Of a stretch of DNA of 64,000 nt, positions 50,547 to 60,710 are shown piece after piece. Below the pieces are notes generated by a model that made no database searches, was not told where the DNA came from, and saw only the letters and a program-made list of their open reading frames with translations. Within the stretch, counting starts at the first letter, position 1, and each line of letters starts with the position of its first letter. Origin of the DNA: Acinetobacter terrae (GTDB lineage Bacteria; Pseudomonadota; Gammaproteobacteria; Pseudomonadales; Moraxellaceae); assembly GCF_013004375.1 (NCBI RefSeq), contig NZ_JABERI010000001.1, positions 328,160 through 392,159 on the forward strand, in the 5' to 3' direction. The position numbers and the translations under genes were made by a program.

Positions 50547-52124
50547 TTAATCGTCGGCATGGTTTTCAATTTGCGGAATGATATGGACTTTATCAATTTT
50601 ATGACCGTCCATCGTCACAACTTCAAAGATATAACCATCGGCTTCGAGTTTTGCACCACTTTGTGGTAAATGACCCAAGTGATGCAAGATATATCCCGAC
50701 AAGGTTGAATACTGTTCAGACTCATCCACCAAGTCACGGCCTAAAAGTAAGGAAACGTGACGAATATCGGTAGAACCTTCCAGAATTAAAGTGCCGTCTT
50801 CCAAACTTTCTGCTGCAGTTTCAAATTCATCTTCATCCGGGAATTCACCTGCAATCGCTTCAAGCACATCAATCGGGGTTGCAATCCCTTCAATCGAACC
50901 ATATTCATTCAGGACGATGGCCAATTGTAACGGTGCTTGGCGTAACTGCTCCATCACCATCAACACTTGGGCATTCTCATGCACAATCACCGGTTCACGT
51001 AAGTGACGTTCAAAATTGAGTACACCGGTTTCAATGTATTCATTCATCACTTTATGGGTCAGGACCACACCGGCAATATTGTCCAGCTCACCATGCGCAA
51101 CAATTAAACGCGAATGGGTCATGCTCAATAATTGTTCTTTAATGGCAGTATCGTCTTCGTCTAAATCAATCCATTCCAATTCAGGACGTGGTGTCATCAC
51201 CGATTTCACCGGTCGTTCCGACAATCCAAGCACGCCTTGCACCATCACACTGTGATAAGCGCCATTTTGTTCATTAAAGACTTCATCGGCAAATGCACGG
51301 GTTGCAAGCACATCTTCAGCATCATTATTTTGCGACTCTGACTTCCCGCCGAGCATACGCATCACAGCAGAAGCTGTACGGTAACGTAAGTCCGTCGTGG
51401 TCACCATTTTCTCCTGATTACGGCGCATGGTTTGATTGACAAACTCAACCACCACAGAGAAACCAATTGCAGCGTATAAATAACCTTTTGGAATATGGAA
51501 ACCAAATCCTTCAACGATGAGTGAGAAACCAATCATCATCAAGAAGCCCAAACATAGAATCACCACGGTTGGATGCTTGTTGACGAAATCCATCAGCGGT
51601 TTCGATGCCCAAAGCATAATGCCGACCGCAATAATCACTGCAATCATCATTACAGAAAGGTCTTTCACCATTCCGACTGCAGTAATCACGCTGTCTAGAG
51701 AGAAAACTGCATCCAGCACCACAATTTGAACAATCACCATCCAGAAAGCGGCATGTACCGGGTTTTCTTCTTTCTGTGGCTGAGTTCCCTCAATGCGTTC
51801 ATGCAGTTCCATGGTGCCTTTAAATAAAAGGAACACACCACCAAACAACAGAATCAAGTCTCGACCGGAAAAAGGATGCTCCGAAATATGGAACAGGGGT
51901 TCGGTTAAGGTCACGACCCAGGCAATGGAAGCCAGTAAAACCAAGCGCATAGCCAAAGCGAGTAGCAATCCGACAATACGACCTGTGTTGCGCTGTTCTG
52001 GTGGAAGTTTTTCCGCCAAAATGGCAATAAAGACCAGATTGTCGATACCGAGAACAATTTCTAAAACCACTAAAGTGGCCAGTCCAATCCATGCAGATGG
52101 ATCTGACATCCATTCAAAGATCAT
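50547..52124 (-). CDS. TerC-family membrane protein with CBS and CorC_HlyC domains
   Basis: The 525-residue product has a seven-helix N-terminal TerC domain (residues about 1-235, with [15 protein letters not shown] and [12 protein letters not shown]), two CBS domains (about 300-420, [11 protein letters not shown]) and a C-terminal CorC_HlyC domain (about 435-520). This fusion is the E. coli YoaE/YegH type. TerC proteins have been linked to Mn efflux and metal loading. Function is inferred only. It is monocistronic with a leader I examined for a Mn riboswitch and found none. Confidence 0.9.
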   Translation of the reverse strand: MIFEWMSDPSAWIGLATLVVLEIVLGIDNLVFIAILAEKLPPEQRNTGRIVGLLLALAMRLVLLASIAWVVTLTEPLFHISEHPFSGRDLILLFGGVFLLFKGTMELHERIEGTQPQKEENPVHAAFWMVIVQIVVLDAVFSLDSVITAVGMVKDLSVMMIAVIIAVGIMLWASKPLMDFVNKHPTVVILCLGFLMMIGFSLIVEGFGFHIPKGYLYAAIGFSVVVEFVNQTMRRNQEKMVTTTDLRYRTASAVMRMLGGKSESQNNDAEDVLATRAFADEVFNEQNGAYHSVMVQGVLGLSERPVKSVMTPRPELEWIDLDEDDTAIKEQLLSMTHSRLIVAHGELDNIAGVVLTHKVMNEYIETGVLNFERHLREPVIVHENAQVLMVMEQLRQAPLQLAIVLNEYGSIEGIATPIDVLEAIAGEFPDEDEFETAAESLEDGTLILEGSTDIRHVSLLLGRDLVDESEQYSTLSGYILHHLGHLPQSGAKLEADGYIFEVVTMDGHKIDKVHIIPQIENHADD

Positions 52125-52479
52125 TGGATGTTCTCCTGCAGGGGATTGAGGTCTGATTTTAGGATGTTCATATTAAAATCGGTGAATATTCTATGAACAG
52201 CATTCTGTATAATTTTTGCGGAAGAATTGAGATGTTCAGAGTGAGGACAACCACTACCCATGTTGATTCATTTATTGGAAAACAGATTTTTAGTATAGCA
52301 AGCTGAACTGGAAATTCATCTTTTTTTCAGTTCTCCCCCTCTTTCTCTCGGCAAGTTTTAACAAATCTTTGCAAAGCCTGTTCATGACATCACATGCTGT
52401 GTCATATTTTCTATCTAAGCTAGAGCATGAAAAAATAAAGTGCTATGGTAAAAATATAATGATGATCAGTGTATTAAAA
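52125..52479. other. Leader stretch between the TerC gene and the LOG gene
   Basis: 355 bp with no gene. It contains an 8-bp dyad TGTTCATA (52165-52172) / TATGAACA (52192-52199) and a 6-bp GAACTG/CAGTTC dyad further right. Promoters for both divergent genes must lie here. I see no riboswitch I can defend. Confidence 0.5.
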
Positions 52480-53082
52480 ATGACTCCAAAACATAAAAAT
52501 CCAACGCCCAAAACAACTCAACCTTTAATTGCGTTCTATTGTGGTTCGCGTTCAGGCAACAAGCCCATTTACCAAGAAAAAGCCATTGCTCTGGCTCAAG
52601 GTCTTTCTGACTTGGGTTTTGGACTGGTGTATGGGGGTGCAAGTATTGGCTTAATGGGACAAGTCGCTGATGCGGTCAGACAACGTGGCGGTCAAACGGT
52701 CGGGGTAATTCCTGAATTTATGCTGGATTATGAAATTGCACATAACCAACTCACCGAATTGCATATTGTAGACAGCATGCATGAACGCAAAGCCATGATG
52801 GCAGAACGTGCCAGTGCTTTTGTTGCGCTGCCCGGTGGCTTGGGAACTTTTGAAGAAATTTTAGAAATTGCCACTTGGGGCCAGTTGAATCAGCATCAAA
52901 AACCCATGATGCTATATAACGTGAATGGCTTTTATGATGCTTTAATTGCCCAGCTTGATCATGCAGTCAGTGAAGGTTTTTTACCGCCACAGCATCGGGC
53001 GAAACTGATTATTTGCAATCATGCAGATCAGATTATCAATGCAATTAAAAATCTCGGCTCTCCGAAACACTTTGCCATTTAA
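52480..53082 (+). CDS. LOG family protein (TIGR00730), cytokinin riboside 5'-monophosphate phosphoribohydrolase-like
   Basis: The 200-residue product has the LOG family signature PGGLGTFEE and the GSRSGN nucleotide-binding turn. Such enzymes split nucleoside 5'-monophosphates to base and ribose 5-phosphate. The start is uncertain: ATG 52480 (MTPKHKNPTPK) gives a family-like N-terminus, ATG 52459 and the distant 52369 are in frame and none has a clear ribosome site. A terminator follows after 36 bp. Confidence 0.85.
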   Translation: MTPKHKNPTPKTTQPLIAFYCGSRSGNKPIYQEKAIALAQGLSDLGFGLVYGGASIGLMGQVADAVRQRGGQTVGVIPEFMLDYEIAHNQLTELHIVDSMHERKAMMAERASAFVALPGGLGTFEEILEIATWGQLNQHQKPMMLYNVNGFYDALIAQLDHAVSEGFLPPQHRAKLIICNHADQIINAIKNLGSPKHFAI

Positions 53083-53118
53083 ATCTATTTCATAACCATA
53101 AAAACCCTAAAAAACAAC

Positions 53119-53147
53119 AAAAAAGCGAGCTCATGGCTCGCTTTTTT
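53119..53147. terminator. Bidirectional terminator, LOG gene / PHO-4 gene
   Basis: AAAAAAGCGAGC / GCTCGCTTTTTT with a 5-nt TCATG loop, a 12-bp perfect stem flanked by T-runs on both strands. It separates convergent genes. Confidence 0.93.
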
Positions 53148-53164
53148 TGATTACCCTGTATGTT

Positions 53165-54133
53165 CTATAAATTTGAAATAAAGTTATAGAACCACGGTAG
53201 TGTCGTTGCTAAAACAATACTCATGATTAAACCGACCATCAACTTCATCGCATCTTTACTGACATTGCGTGAAGTCCGATATTTATTCACTTCAGCCAGA
53301 TGCATCGACATCGCAAATTCACGACCTGCGAGTAAGCCCAAGAATACCCATGTGGTACTCATTGGAATGTTGCTCCACTCTTTGAAGACCAGCAAAATAA
53401 TGGCATAAATAAAATCGATAATGGTCGCGGAACGAATATCGGCCACACCGGTTTTGGTATCGATAATTTTTTGGATTGCACCGCCACGTTGGTAGAAAAT
53501 CATGCCCAATAGAATGATAAAAACCAGAATCGCAAAAATCAAAAATTCCAGCGGAACCTGACGGGGTACATAGACGAAAATATTCGCCAGATCCTGAATC
53601 AGCCATTGGCTCCACAGAAACGCCGTGGACACCCACTGCAAACCAATCCAGACATGAGAGACTTTATGATCCCGGGTTTTACTAAAATAAACCGAAATGC
53701 CTTTAATCACAAAACGATAAACAATGATTGCGACCACAAATGCGACGGCATAACCCATCATCGATTTGGTCAGCATTGAACCCAAACTGCTCGGCGAAAA
53801 AATGGTGAGTACCAAGAATGTAGTACTGACCGGAATCCCGTATTTGGTCAAAATAATCAGCAATATAGGCGGAACAATATACAGCCAGGTAATGCCACCC
53901 TCAGGAAAAGGAATGGTTTCCAGACGCCCATAAGATGCATCGCCAATACCTGAAGCCCACCAGCCATACAGCAAGACCACGCTTAAAATACTGCTGGTAT
54001 ATAACCACAGCATCCACCAGGGACGATGGGCATTGGATGAAATAAAGGTACCTAAGGTCTGCGGCACATCATTTCCGACAATTGAATAAGCGGCTAGACA
54101 GAAGCCAACAATCATCAAAATTTCGATTGTCAT
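53165..54133 (-). CDS. PHO-4 superfamily inorganic anion permease
   Basis: The 322-residue inner membrane protein has about nine helices. PHO-4 signature halves are seen: GNDVPQTLGTF in the first helix, then PVSTTFLV and NIPMSTTWVF, the inverted PxSTT motifs of Pit-type phosphate/sulfate permeases. Length is shorter than PitA. Two adjacent Pho boxes upstream argue that it belongs to the phosphate starvation regulon. Substrate is therefore probably phosphate, though not proven. Confidence 0.82.
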   Translation of the reverse strand: MTIEILMIVGFCLAAYSIVGNDVPQTLGTFISSNAHRPWWMLWLYTSSILSVVLLYGWWASGIGDASYGRLETIPFPEGGITWLYIVPPILLIILTKYGIPVSTTFLVLTIFSPSSLGSMLTKSMMGYAVAFVVAIIVYRFVIKGISVYFSKTRDHKVSHVWIGLQWVSTAFLWSQWLIQDLANIFVYVPRQVPLEFLIFAILVFIILLGMIFYQRGGAIQKIIDTKTGVADIRSATIIDFIYAIILLVFKEWSNIPMSTTWVFLGLLAGREFAMSMHLAEVNKYRTSRNVSKDAMKLMVGLIMSIVLATTLPWFYNFISNL

Positions 54134-54198
54134 AAAAACAAAACCTTTTTCACCAATTAAAAGTACTCATCCAGCGCTACTGGAGGTTGGGCCGAATT

Positions 54199-54238
54199 AT
54201 GACATTTTTATGTCACTTTAATGACATCAACATGACAG
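54199..54238 (-). promoter_or_regulatory. Two tandem Pho boxes
   Basis: On the minus strand CTGTCATGTTGATGTCAT (54238-54221) fits the PhoB consensus of two 7-mers separated by 4 bp exactly, with one deviation (ATGTCAT for CTGTCAT). GTGACATAAAAATGTCAT (54216-54199) is a second, weaker copy. Their centres are 22 bp apart. They lie 66 bp upstream of the permease ATG, facing it. Confidence 0.8.
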
Positions 54239-54542
54239 GATTTTGTTACCGTCGATTAAAAAGCAGCTTAATGTTGTTTTTATCTGCATTTTTTTATTTC
54301 CAATGAATTGGAGTGATTGCCGTTGAATGATCAACTTCATTGCAAGGAGAAGTTTAAAAAGCTGAACTTTGATCTGGATTTTATTTTCTTTGCTTGAAAT
54401 TTCAAATTTTTTAAACCAAGAATTTGCATCGCATGATGGTCTACTTTATTACGCTTTACTCACTATCGATAGAAGAACTTTTTCTTACACCATGTTTAGA
54501 TGATTACTTTAAACTATTTAAAAATTTCACTTTTATAATTTT
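54239..54542. other. Stretch between the Pho boxes and the MdtD-like gene
   Basis: 304 bp without a gene. It presumably carries the promoter of the plus-strand MFS gene, and I see no ORF, repeat or defined site that I can support. Confidence 0.5.
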
Positions 54543-55934
54543 ATGAACGCCACGCCATCACATCAAGCCTTACAACCTGAATTTAGACTCTTGGTCTTGT
54601 TGGTATCTATTGGCTTTTTTATGCAAGGTTTGGACACCACCATCGTCAATACTGCTCTTCCCGCGATGGCGGTAAATTTAGGTGAAGATCCTCTCCAGAT
54701 GCATAGTGTCGTGGTGGCATATGTGCTTTCCGTGGCGGCCTGTATTCCATTAAGTGGCTGGCTCGCAGATCGATTTGGGGTACGCAATACGTACTTTAGC
54801 GCGATTGTTATCTTTACCTTGGCATCTTTAGGTTGTGGTCTGGCCAACAGCTTAAATGAACTGCTGCTCTATCGTGTCATTCAGGGGATTGGCGGAGCAT
54901 TATTGTTACCTGTCGGGCGTTTGGCCATGCTCAAGGTTATTCCGCGTACTCAATTTTTATCTGCCATGAGTTTGATGAGTCTTGCAGGACTAATGGGTCC
55001 GCTCATCGGCCCCACCCTGGGTGGCTGGATGGTAGAAGTGGCGACCTGGCACTGGATCTTTTTAATTAATATTCCGATGGGGCTTTTAGGTTGTTTAATT
55101 ACAGTTAAAGCCATGCCGAATGTCACAGAGCCTACGGTTAAATCATTCGACTTTTCCGGTTTCATACTGCTGGTAATCGCCATGGTCGGCGTTTCAATGG
55201 GGATCGAAAACTTTTCTAGCCCACACCTGTCTTTATGGTGGAGTAGTGGATTAATCACTGCAGGTTTAATGGCGGCAGCTATTTATGCTTATCATGCACA
55301 TAGTCATCAAAATGCACTGTTTCGTAGTAAATTATTTAGTAATCAAATTTATGCCATTGGTATTGTGGGTAATTTCTTTGCCCGCTTAGGCGGCAATGCC
55401 ATGCCCTTTCTTATGCCCCTGATGTTACAAGTGGTATTTGGATTTGAGCCATTTATTACTGGTCTGCTGATGATTCCTACTGTACTCGGCTCATTGGCAT
55501 CTAAACCGATTATTCGTCAAATTATTCAACGCTTTGGCTATCGTAAGGTATTGTTGGTCAATACCTTATTGGTGGGCGCTTGTATTGCCAGTTTTGCCCT
55601 CACTACGGCAGATACTCCAATCTGGTTGCGCGCTTTGCACTTCTTTATCTTTGGTATGCTGAATTCTCTGCAATTTGTATCGATGAATACATTAACTTTG
55701 AAGGATTTACCGCAACAAGATGCCAGTAGTGGTAACAGTTTCTTATCGATGATCATGATGGTGTCGATGAGTATTGGCGTGGCTTTGGCAGGGACTTTAG
55801 TTAACGTCTTCACCGCATACTATGGTGTCGAACACATCACTAGTGCATTTCATAGCACCTTAATTTTCTTGGGCTGTATTAATATCATCACGGCCTGCAT
55901 TTTTTGGCGCATTCCACGCAATACGCCTGTTTAA
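54543..55934 (+). CDS. mdtD: DHA2-family MFS exporter, MdtD-like
   Basis: The 463-residue protein has 14 membrane helices, the motif LDTTIVNTALP in the first helix, motif A GWLADRFGVR and the motif C-like GPLIGPTLGG in helix 5. It aligns in memory best with E. coli MdtD. It is likely a drug:H+ antiporter. Gene is single, with a promoter in the preceding gap. The next gene begins 77 bp later. Confidence 0.82.
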   Translation: MNATPSHQALQPEFRLLVLLVSIGFFMQGLDTTIVNTALPAMAVNLGEDPLQMHSVVVAYVLSVAACIPLSGWLADRFGVRNTYFSAIVIFTLASLGCGLANSLNELLLYRVIQGIGGALLLPVGRLAMLKVIPRTQFLSAMSLMSLAGLMGPLIGPTLGGWMVEVATWHWIFLINIPMGLLGCLITVKAMPNVTEPTVKSFDFSGFILLVIAMVGVSMGIENFSSPHLSLWWSSGLITAGLMAAAIYAYHAHSHQNALFRSKLFSNQIYAIGIVGNFFARLGGNAMPFLMPLMLQVVFGFEPFITGLLMIPTVLGSLASKPIIRQIIQRFGYRKVLLVNTLLVGACIASFALTTADTPIWLRALHFFIFGMLNSLQFVSMNTLTLKDLPQQDASSGNSFLSMIMMVSMSIGVALAGTLVNVFTAYYGVEHITSAFHSTLIFLGCINIITACIFWRIPRNTPV

Positions 55935-56011
55935 ACTGATTGAAGAAACAGCGTGGTTTGAAGCTTCAGATCGCGTTATCATGTGCTGGATAAATCACCC
56001 GTAAATTATTT

Positions 56012-56797
56012 ATGCCTAAAAAACGATTAGCCCCAAACAGCCATAAAAAGCTTTACGCCTCTTGCGCAGGCTTAGTGCTGATTTGCGTTGCAATCGTCGT
56101 TTATGTTTTTGTATTGCATCATAATCCTGCCTCGGCACAAGACTATCCGGTCAAAGGTTTTGATGTATCGCATCATCAAGGCGATATTCAGTGGAAACAG
56201 ATTTCCCCCAAGAGCTATCGGTTTGTTTATCTGAAAGCCACGGAAGGTGGTGATTTTAAAGATCGAAAATTTCAGGAATATTGGCTGCAAGCGCGTGAAA
56301 ATGGCTTGATGGTCGGTGCCTATCATTTTTATCGTCTATGTCGTGACGGTGAAATTCAGGCGCAAAATTTTATTGAAACCGTACCCAATAAAGCCGATGC
56401 TTTACCGCCGGTGATTGATCTGGAATATGACAGTAATTGCATCAACACCTACACTAAAGAACAACTGCTGAAAGAAATCCAGATCATGCATGATCGGCTG
56501 TATCAGCATTATGGCAAACAACCGATTTTCTATATTTCCAAGTCATTTTATAACATTATTTTGGCTGGGGAATTTCCAAAAACTCCGCTGTGGGTACGTG
56601 AATATGATGGAAAACCGGATTTAAAAGGCAAGCCGAAATGGCTGTTCTGGCAACATACCAATCAGGGCACCATCAAGGGCATTGCTAAAGCAGTCGACTT
56701 AAATGTGTTTAATGGCGATGAATCTGACTGGATCAGCTTTTTACAACGAAATGGCATCCACCCCTTAAAAAATGTTGAAAATTTACCGAAAAAATAA
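56012..56797 (+). CDS. GH25 family lysozyme
   Basis: The 261-residue protein has an N-terminal membrane anchor (LYASCAGLVLICVAIVVYVFV) or uncleaved signal, then a GH25 muramidase domain (about 50-245). Catalytic residues are visible in GFDVSHHQGDI and VIDLEYD, where the Asp/Glu pair lies. It would cleave MurNAc-GlcNAc links in the periplasm. It is followed after 62 bp by the MBL-fold gene. Confidence 0.88.
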   Translation: MPKKRLAPNSHKKLYASCAGLVLICVAIVVYVFVLHHNPASAQDYPVKGFDVSHHQGDIQWKQISPKSYRFVYLKATEGGDFKDRKFQEYWLQARENGLMVGAYHFYRLCRDGEIQAQNFIETVPNKADALPPVIDLEYDSNCINTYTKEQLLKEIQIMHDRLYQHYGKQPIFYISKSFYNIILAGEFPKTPLWVREYDGKPDLKGKPKWLFWQHTNQGTIKGIAKAVDLNVFNGDESDWISFLQRNGIHPLKNVENLPKK

Positions 56798-56859
56798 CAA
56801 GATAAGTCCATATTTTTCATCAAAATAAAAATAATACCCAATTACAAAATAGGAAAATT

Positions 56860-57879
56860 ATGTCGATTAAAAAAGGACTTTTGGTTTCATTGAGACTGCT
56901 TATTCTGTGCTTGGTGGCTGGCATGGTTTTTTTACTGCAACCTTCCGGTCAAATGTCTGATTTTCAAAAATGGCAATATCAGCCATCTGAAAAATCTTCT
57001 GCACCTCCAACACTTAAGGTTAAATTCTTTGGTGTTTCAACGCTACTTTTCGATGATGGCAAAACTCAGATTTTGATTGATGGATTCTTTAGTCGCCCTT
57101 CCCTATCTCAAGTGCTGTTTCAAAAAATTCAAAGTCAGCCTGAAGTGATCCAGCGAATGATTCAGCAACAGCACTTACAGCGTACTCGGGCGATTTTAGT
57201 GACTCATTCACATTATGACCATGCGCTAGATATTGCCGAGCTTGGCAAACGACTTCCAAATACAAAAATTATCGGTTCAAGCAGTACTTTAAATATTGCA
57301 CGAGGCGGACAAGTTGCAGAACAACAATTAATCCAGATTCAACCCTTACACCCCATGTCCTTTGGTGAGTTCAAAGTCACGGCCATTGCTTCACAACATA
57401 CCCCGCCCACTGCAGTGAATAATGATTTGGGTGAAGAAATTTCCCAACCGCTTCAACAACCAACGCGCTTTTCTGAATTTAAAGAAGGTCATAGCTTTGA
57501 TTATTTAATTGAACATCAAGGGCATACTGTTTTGGTCAAAGCCAGTACCGGGGCTGTTCCGGATCAACTGAAAAATTTAAAGGTCGATACTTTATTTTTA
57601 GGCATTGCCCAGCTGTCACGGCAGTCGACTGAATTTCAGCAAAATTATCTGGATCAAACACTTAAAACTTTAAAACCGAAAGTCGTTGTGCCCATCCACT
57701 GGGATGACTTTTTCAAACCTGTGGATCAGCCTTTAGAGTTTCTACCTTATCTGGCCGATAACACAGAAAAAAGCTTAAAAATTCTGATTCAGGCTGCAGA
57801 ACAACAAAAAATACAAGTGGTTTTACTCAGTCAGCCTGTGTCGTATCCACTTGATCCTGCTCTACAATCTCAGCCATGA
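56860..57879 (+). CDS. MBL-fold metallo-hydrolase, exported
   Basis: The 339-residue product starts with a hydrophobic signal or anchor (LLILCLVAGMVFLLQ), then a beta-lactamase-fold domain with THSHYDHALD (His116, His118, Asp120, His121), TPPTAVN and PIHWDDF. It belongs to the UlaG-like/exported MBL group rather than beta-lactamases. Substrate unknown. It is co-oriented with GH25 and dinB, which begins 48 bp later. Confidence 0.85.
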   Translation: MSIKKGLLVSLRLLILCLVAGMVFLLQPSGQMSDFQKWQYQPSEKSSAPPTLKVKFFGVSTLLFDDGKTQILIDGFFSRPSLSQVLFQKIQSQPEVIQRMIQQQHLQRTRAILVTHSHYDHALDIAELGKRLPNTKIIGSSSTLNIARGGQVAEQQLIQIQPLHPMSFGEFKVTAIASQHTPPTAVNNDLGEEISQPLQQPTRFSEFKEGHSFDYLIEHQGHTVLVKASTGAVPDQLKNLKVDTLFLGIAQLSRQSTEFQQNYLDQTLKTLKPKVVVPIHWDDFFKPVDQPLEFLPYLADNTEKSLKILIQAAEQQKIQVVLLSQPVSYPLDPALQSQP

Positions 57880-57927
57880 AGATGAGATACTGAAGGTATA
57901 TAGAATTAGAGGCAGAATTAGGGCTGC

Positions 57928-58983
57928 ATGAGAAAAATCATTCACATCGATATGGATGCCTTTTTTGCATCCGTGGAACTCAAAGACCGACCTGACCTAA
58001 AGCATTTACCTGTGGTGGTTTCCTCGCATCATCCACGTGCTGTGATTTGTGCTGCCTCTTATCCTGCACGCGAGTTTGGTTTGCGCTCAGCCATGTCGAT
58101 GTCACAAGCTAAAAAACGCTGTCCACAAGTGGTGGTGATTGAACCCAATTTTGAAAAATATCGTGCTATCTCTGTCAAAATTCATCATATTTTTCAGCGT
58201 TATACACCGCTCATTGAACCGTTGTCTTTAGATGAAGCCTATTTAGATGTCACAGAAAATTTACAGAACGTTCCCAGTGCAACCGAAGTGGCCATGCGAA
58301 TCCGGGAAGATATTTTCCAAGCCACAGGCTTAACCGCATCAGCGGGTGTCGCTCCAAATAAATTTTTAGCGAAAATTGCTTCGGACTGGCATAAACCCAA
58401 TGGCATCTGTGTAATTAAACCCTCACAAGTGCAGAACTTTATTCAGGATTTGCCTTTAAAGAAAATTCCCGGTGTGGGTAAAGTCACCCAAGAAAAACTC
58501 AAAATTTTGCAATTGGAAACTTTGGGCGATTTACAGCAAATTGACGAAGCGGTGCTGATTCAGCATTTTGGAAAATACGGCAAGCAGCTGTTTCTCTATG
58601 CCCAAGGGATTGATGAGCGACCGGTGCAAGCTGAACGTGAACGCCAGCAGATTTCCAAGGAAACCACCTTTGATGATGACCTCACCTTAACCCAATGTCA
58701 GAATTATTGGTCCAAACTGATGGATCAAGTCTGGCAAATTTTAGAGAAAAAACAACTTTGTGCACGCGGCGTTTCGGCCAAACTGAAACTGAAAAATTTC
58801 CAGGTTTTACAGCATAGTAAGAGCTTTAAACAGCCCCTAGAAAATCAGAAGCAACTGGAAGATGTACTGCAGCAATTGTTGATTGAAATGCAGATTCCTG
58901 AACATGTTCAATTTCGCTTAATCGGGGTTGGGGTTCACCAACTTTCTGACCAGCTGGATCAGCCGCAGCTTTCGTTGTGGTAA
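57928..58983 (+). CDS. dinB: DNA polymerase IV
   Basis: A Y-family translesion polymerase of 351 residues. The palm motifs [12 protein letters not shown] and SLDEAYLDV carry the catalytic carboxylates, and the [22 protein letters not shown] segment is diagnostic of DinB. The finger and little-finger domains follow. A beta-clamp motif at the C-terminus, QPQLSLW, is present. I do not see a LexA box, consistent with Acinetobacter lacking LexA. Confidence 0.95.
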   Translation: MRKIIHIDMDAFFASVELKDRPDLKHLPVVVSSHHPRAVICAASYPAREFGLRSAMSMSQAKKRCPQVVVIEPNFEKYRAISVKIHHIFQRYTPLIEPLSLDEAYLDVTENLQNVPSATEVAMRIREDIFQATGLTASAGVAPNKFLAKIASDWHKPNGICVIKPSQVQNFIQDLPLKKIPGVGKVTQEKLKILQLETLGDLQQIDEAVLIQHFGKYGKQLFLYAQGIDERPVQAERERQQISKETTFDDDLTLTQCQNYWSKLMDQVWQILEKKQLCARGVSAKLKLKNFQVLQHSKSFKQPLENQKQLEDVLQQLLIEMQIPEHVQFRLIGVGVHQLSDQLDQPQLSLW

Positions 58984-59251
58984 GCATTTGAATGTTTTTC
59001 AATCAAAAGAATAAAATTAGACCAATTGATGATACACAACTGCTATTTTTGCGGTACTCTATTGGCGCGATACATTTATCCATGTAGCCGCTGAGATGCT
59101 AAAAATCACCTTTACTTTTAGCATGCTGTCCTGTGATTGGCGTGACGATCAAATCCGAATATTACAGGGCAACTCTGTTGTAAACCATGGAACTCCCTCT
59201 TGCATATCTTCTGCGAATATTTCTGTAAATCTCCAAGAACCTCTACTCTAA
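58984..59251. other. Non-coding stretch after dinB
   Basis: 268 bp with no intact gene. Short translations in several frames (for example a minus frame reading EGVPWFTTELPC) suggest that some of this could be decayed coding DNA. I cannot assign it. Confidence 0.4.
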
Positions 59252-59392
59252 GAACAACACGCGCTTAAAACCGCACTCAGTAGTTTCATTGATGCTGTTG
59301 TCGATTGGTACGATTTCTACTTTGGCATTGTTGCCACACTCATTTTAAAAAACCAATTTTTCCCAAGTATGGCTGACAATGTGTGGCAATTT
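59252..59392 (+). pseudogene. 5'-remnant of an MFS (MHS-type) transporter
   Basis: In frame from GAA at 59252 the sequence reads as an MFS first helix: EQHALKTALSSF, then VVDWYDFYFGIVATL and NQFFPSMADN. This is the typical start of metabolite:H+ symporters, where SFIGAVVDWYDFYLFG and FFP are conserved. There is no start codon (TAA precedes), and the rest of the carrier is missing. It is immediately followed by ridA. This is a relic, not a gene. Confidence 0.72.
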
Positions 59393-59444
59393 ACTGATTA
59401 TAATTGTCGCAGCAATAATACCCAAAACACAGGATTAAAATTTG

Positions 59445-59804
59445 ATGAATGTTCAGCGTCTACATGTAGAAAAGCGTTATTGCGAAGTGGCGATTTCAGG
59501 TAATCTGGTGCATTTAGCCGGTCAATTGGCCAATGACACATCACTGGATATTAAAGCGCAAACGCAAGAAACCTTAGATAATATTGACCGCTTATTGGCA
59601 GATGCGGGAACAGATAAAAGCAATATCTTGTCGGTGATGATTTTCTTAAAAGATATACAACAAGACTATGCTGCAATGAACGAAGTTTGGGATGCCTGGG
59701 TGGCTGAAGGTCAAGCGCCTGCACGAACCTGTGTTGAATCTAAACTCTATGCACCGGACGTTTTGGTGGAAATGATGGTTACTGCTGTCCGTACAGAAAA
59801 TTAA
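59445..59804 (+). CDS. RidA family protein
   Basis: The 119-residue protein has the YjgF/RidA fold with the conserved C-terminal segment APARTCVESKLY, in which the arginine binds imine carboxylates. RidA members remove reactive enamine/imine intermediates. ATG 59445 follows AGGAT at 9 nt, and TTG one codon upstream is not needed. It lies beside transporter relics. Confidence 0.9.
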   Translation: MNVQRLHVEKRYCEVAISGNLVHLAGQLANDTSLDIKAQTQETLDNIDRLLADAGTDKSNILSVMIFLKDIQQDYAAMNEVWDAWVAEGQAPARTCVESKLYAPDVLVEMMVTAVRTEN

Positions 59805-59820
59805 AGCGATAGATATAAAT

Positions 59821-59848
59821 AAGCATGAACGCATATGAATTCATGCTT
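59821..59848. terminator. Probable terminator, ridA / DUF2726 gene
   Basis: AAGCATGAA (59821-59829) and TTCATGCTT (59840-59848), a 9-bp perfect stem with a 10-nt loop between convergent genes. T-tail is imperfect on both sides. Confidence 0.5.
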
Positions 59849-59855
59849 GTTGTTA

Positions 59856-60401
59856 TTACCCCACGATTCGGATTTTCTTTCGTTCCAGCTCAGGATAAAA
59901 ACTATACTTCTTTGGTGTATCTGCAACTTGTATATCTAACTGATTGTGAGGAGATTTTTCAAGAAGGAAATCTTGTCTTAACTCATAATACTCAGGCACA
60001 TCCTCATAGCGAATGACACGATATCCCGCCATAGCTAAAAGTGCATCTTGATATTGCGCATTCTGTGGACGTCTTAATGCCATGGGATCATCAAGTGCAA
60101 TAATGGCTGTGACTTGATGATGTTCATCAAGCACAACAAAGTCTGCCACCATATTGCGATATTTATGGCGGGTACGAGAGTATTTGGTCGTCAATAGCGC
60201 ATCAAATGAAACATGGGCCAATATAGTGCTCTGTGGCAATATTCCCTTGAGTCGCGTATAGGTTAATTGTTCGTTAATATTAAAGATAGCCCTTTGCTTT
60301 AAAGCGCTATCTTGCTGTTTGCTACTGCTTTCCAGACTTTTCCAAGCCATACACAGTACGCAAAATAGGAGTAAACTCCCGACCAAAATATAAACCATCA
60401 T
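59856..60401 (-). CDS. DUF2726 domain protein
   Basis: The 181-residue protein has an N-terminal membrane helix (VYILVGSLLLFCVLCMAW) and a cytoplasmic DUF2726 domain with ADFVVLDEHHQVTAIIALDD, which resembles a nuclease-like fold of the restriction endonuclease superfamily. Function unknown. Two ATG codons in tandem (60401, 60398) make the exact start uncertain by one residue. Confidence 0.82.
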   Translation of the reverse strand: MMVYILVGSLLLFCVLCMAWKSLESSSKQQDSALKQRAIFNINEQLTYTRLKGILPQSTILAHVSFDALLTTKYSRTRHKYRNMVADFVVLDEHHQVTAIIALDDPMALRRPQNAQYQDALLAMAGYRVIRYEDVPEYYELRQDFLLEKSPHNQLDIQVADTPKKYSFYPELERKKIRIVG

Positions 60402-60710
60402 CCTCTTAGTCCTTTAAATTTTTATAATCTTTTTCGGTGTCACACCGATTGTTATCAAATTCAGTATACAACTCTTATTTTTATTAAATTTTTTAAGTAA
60501 ACAAACTGCATTTAAATGACGACGAAATCATCTTAAAAGCTGACAAAAAGTTGCACTGATTTTATGCTCATGATTGATGCCTAAATTAAATCCGTTATTA
60601 GACACTATAAATAGGGTATATCAAGCCTAAGCCCTGATGCAATAAGACGATGGGATATTGTCGGACAATTCCGACGAAATGTTTCTGCATGATTTATTTC
60701 AGTTATTCAT
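60402..60710. other. AT-rich stretch with possible small RNA
   Basis: 309 bp without a gene. The right half (about 60600-60710) is less AT-rich, contains the dyad GTCGG/CCGAC around an ACAATT loop near 60660, and ends in the bidirectional terminator that also serves ygiQ. A short plus-strand non-coding transcript is possible but not shown. Confidence 0.35.

Noticed and set aside
52125..52400. Possible yybP-ykoY Mn riboswitch upstream of the TerC/CBS gene
   Set aside because: A GGGGAGAA run and TCAACAT recall the family, but the required paired motifs and P1 helix do not form.
59825..60016. 63-residue plus ORF after ridA
   Set aside because: It lies opposite the DUF2726 gene and overlaps the terminator hairpin.
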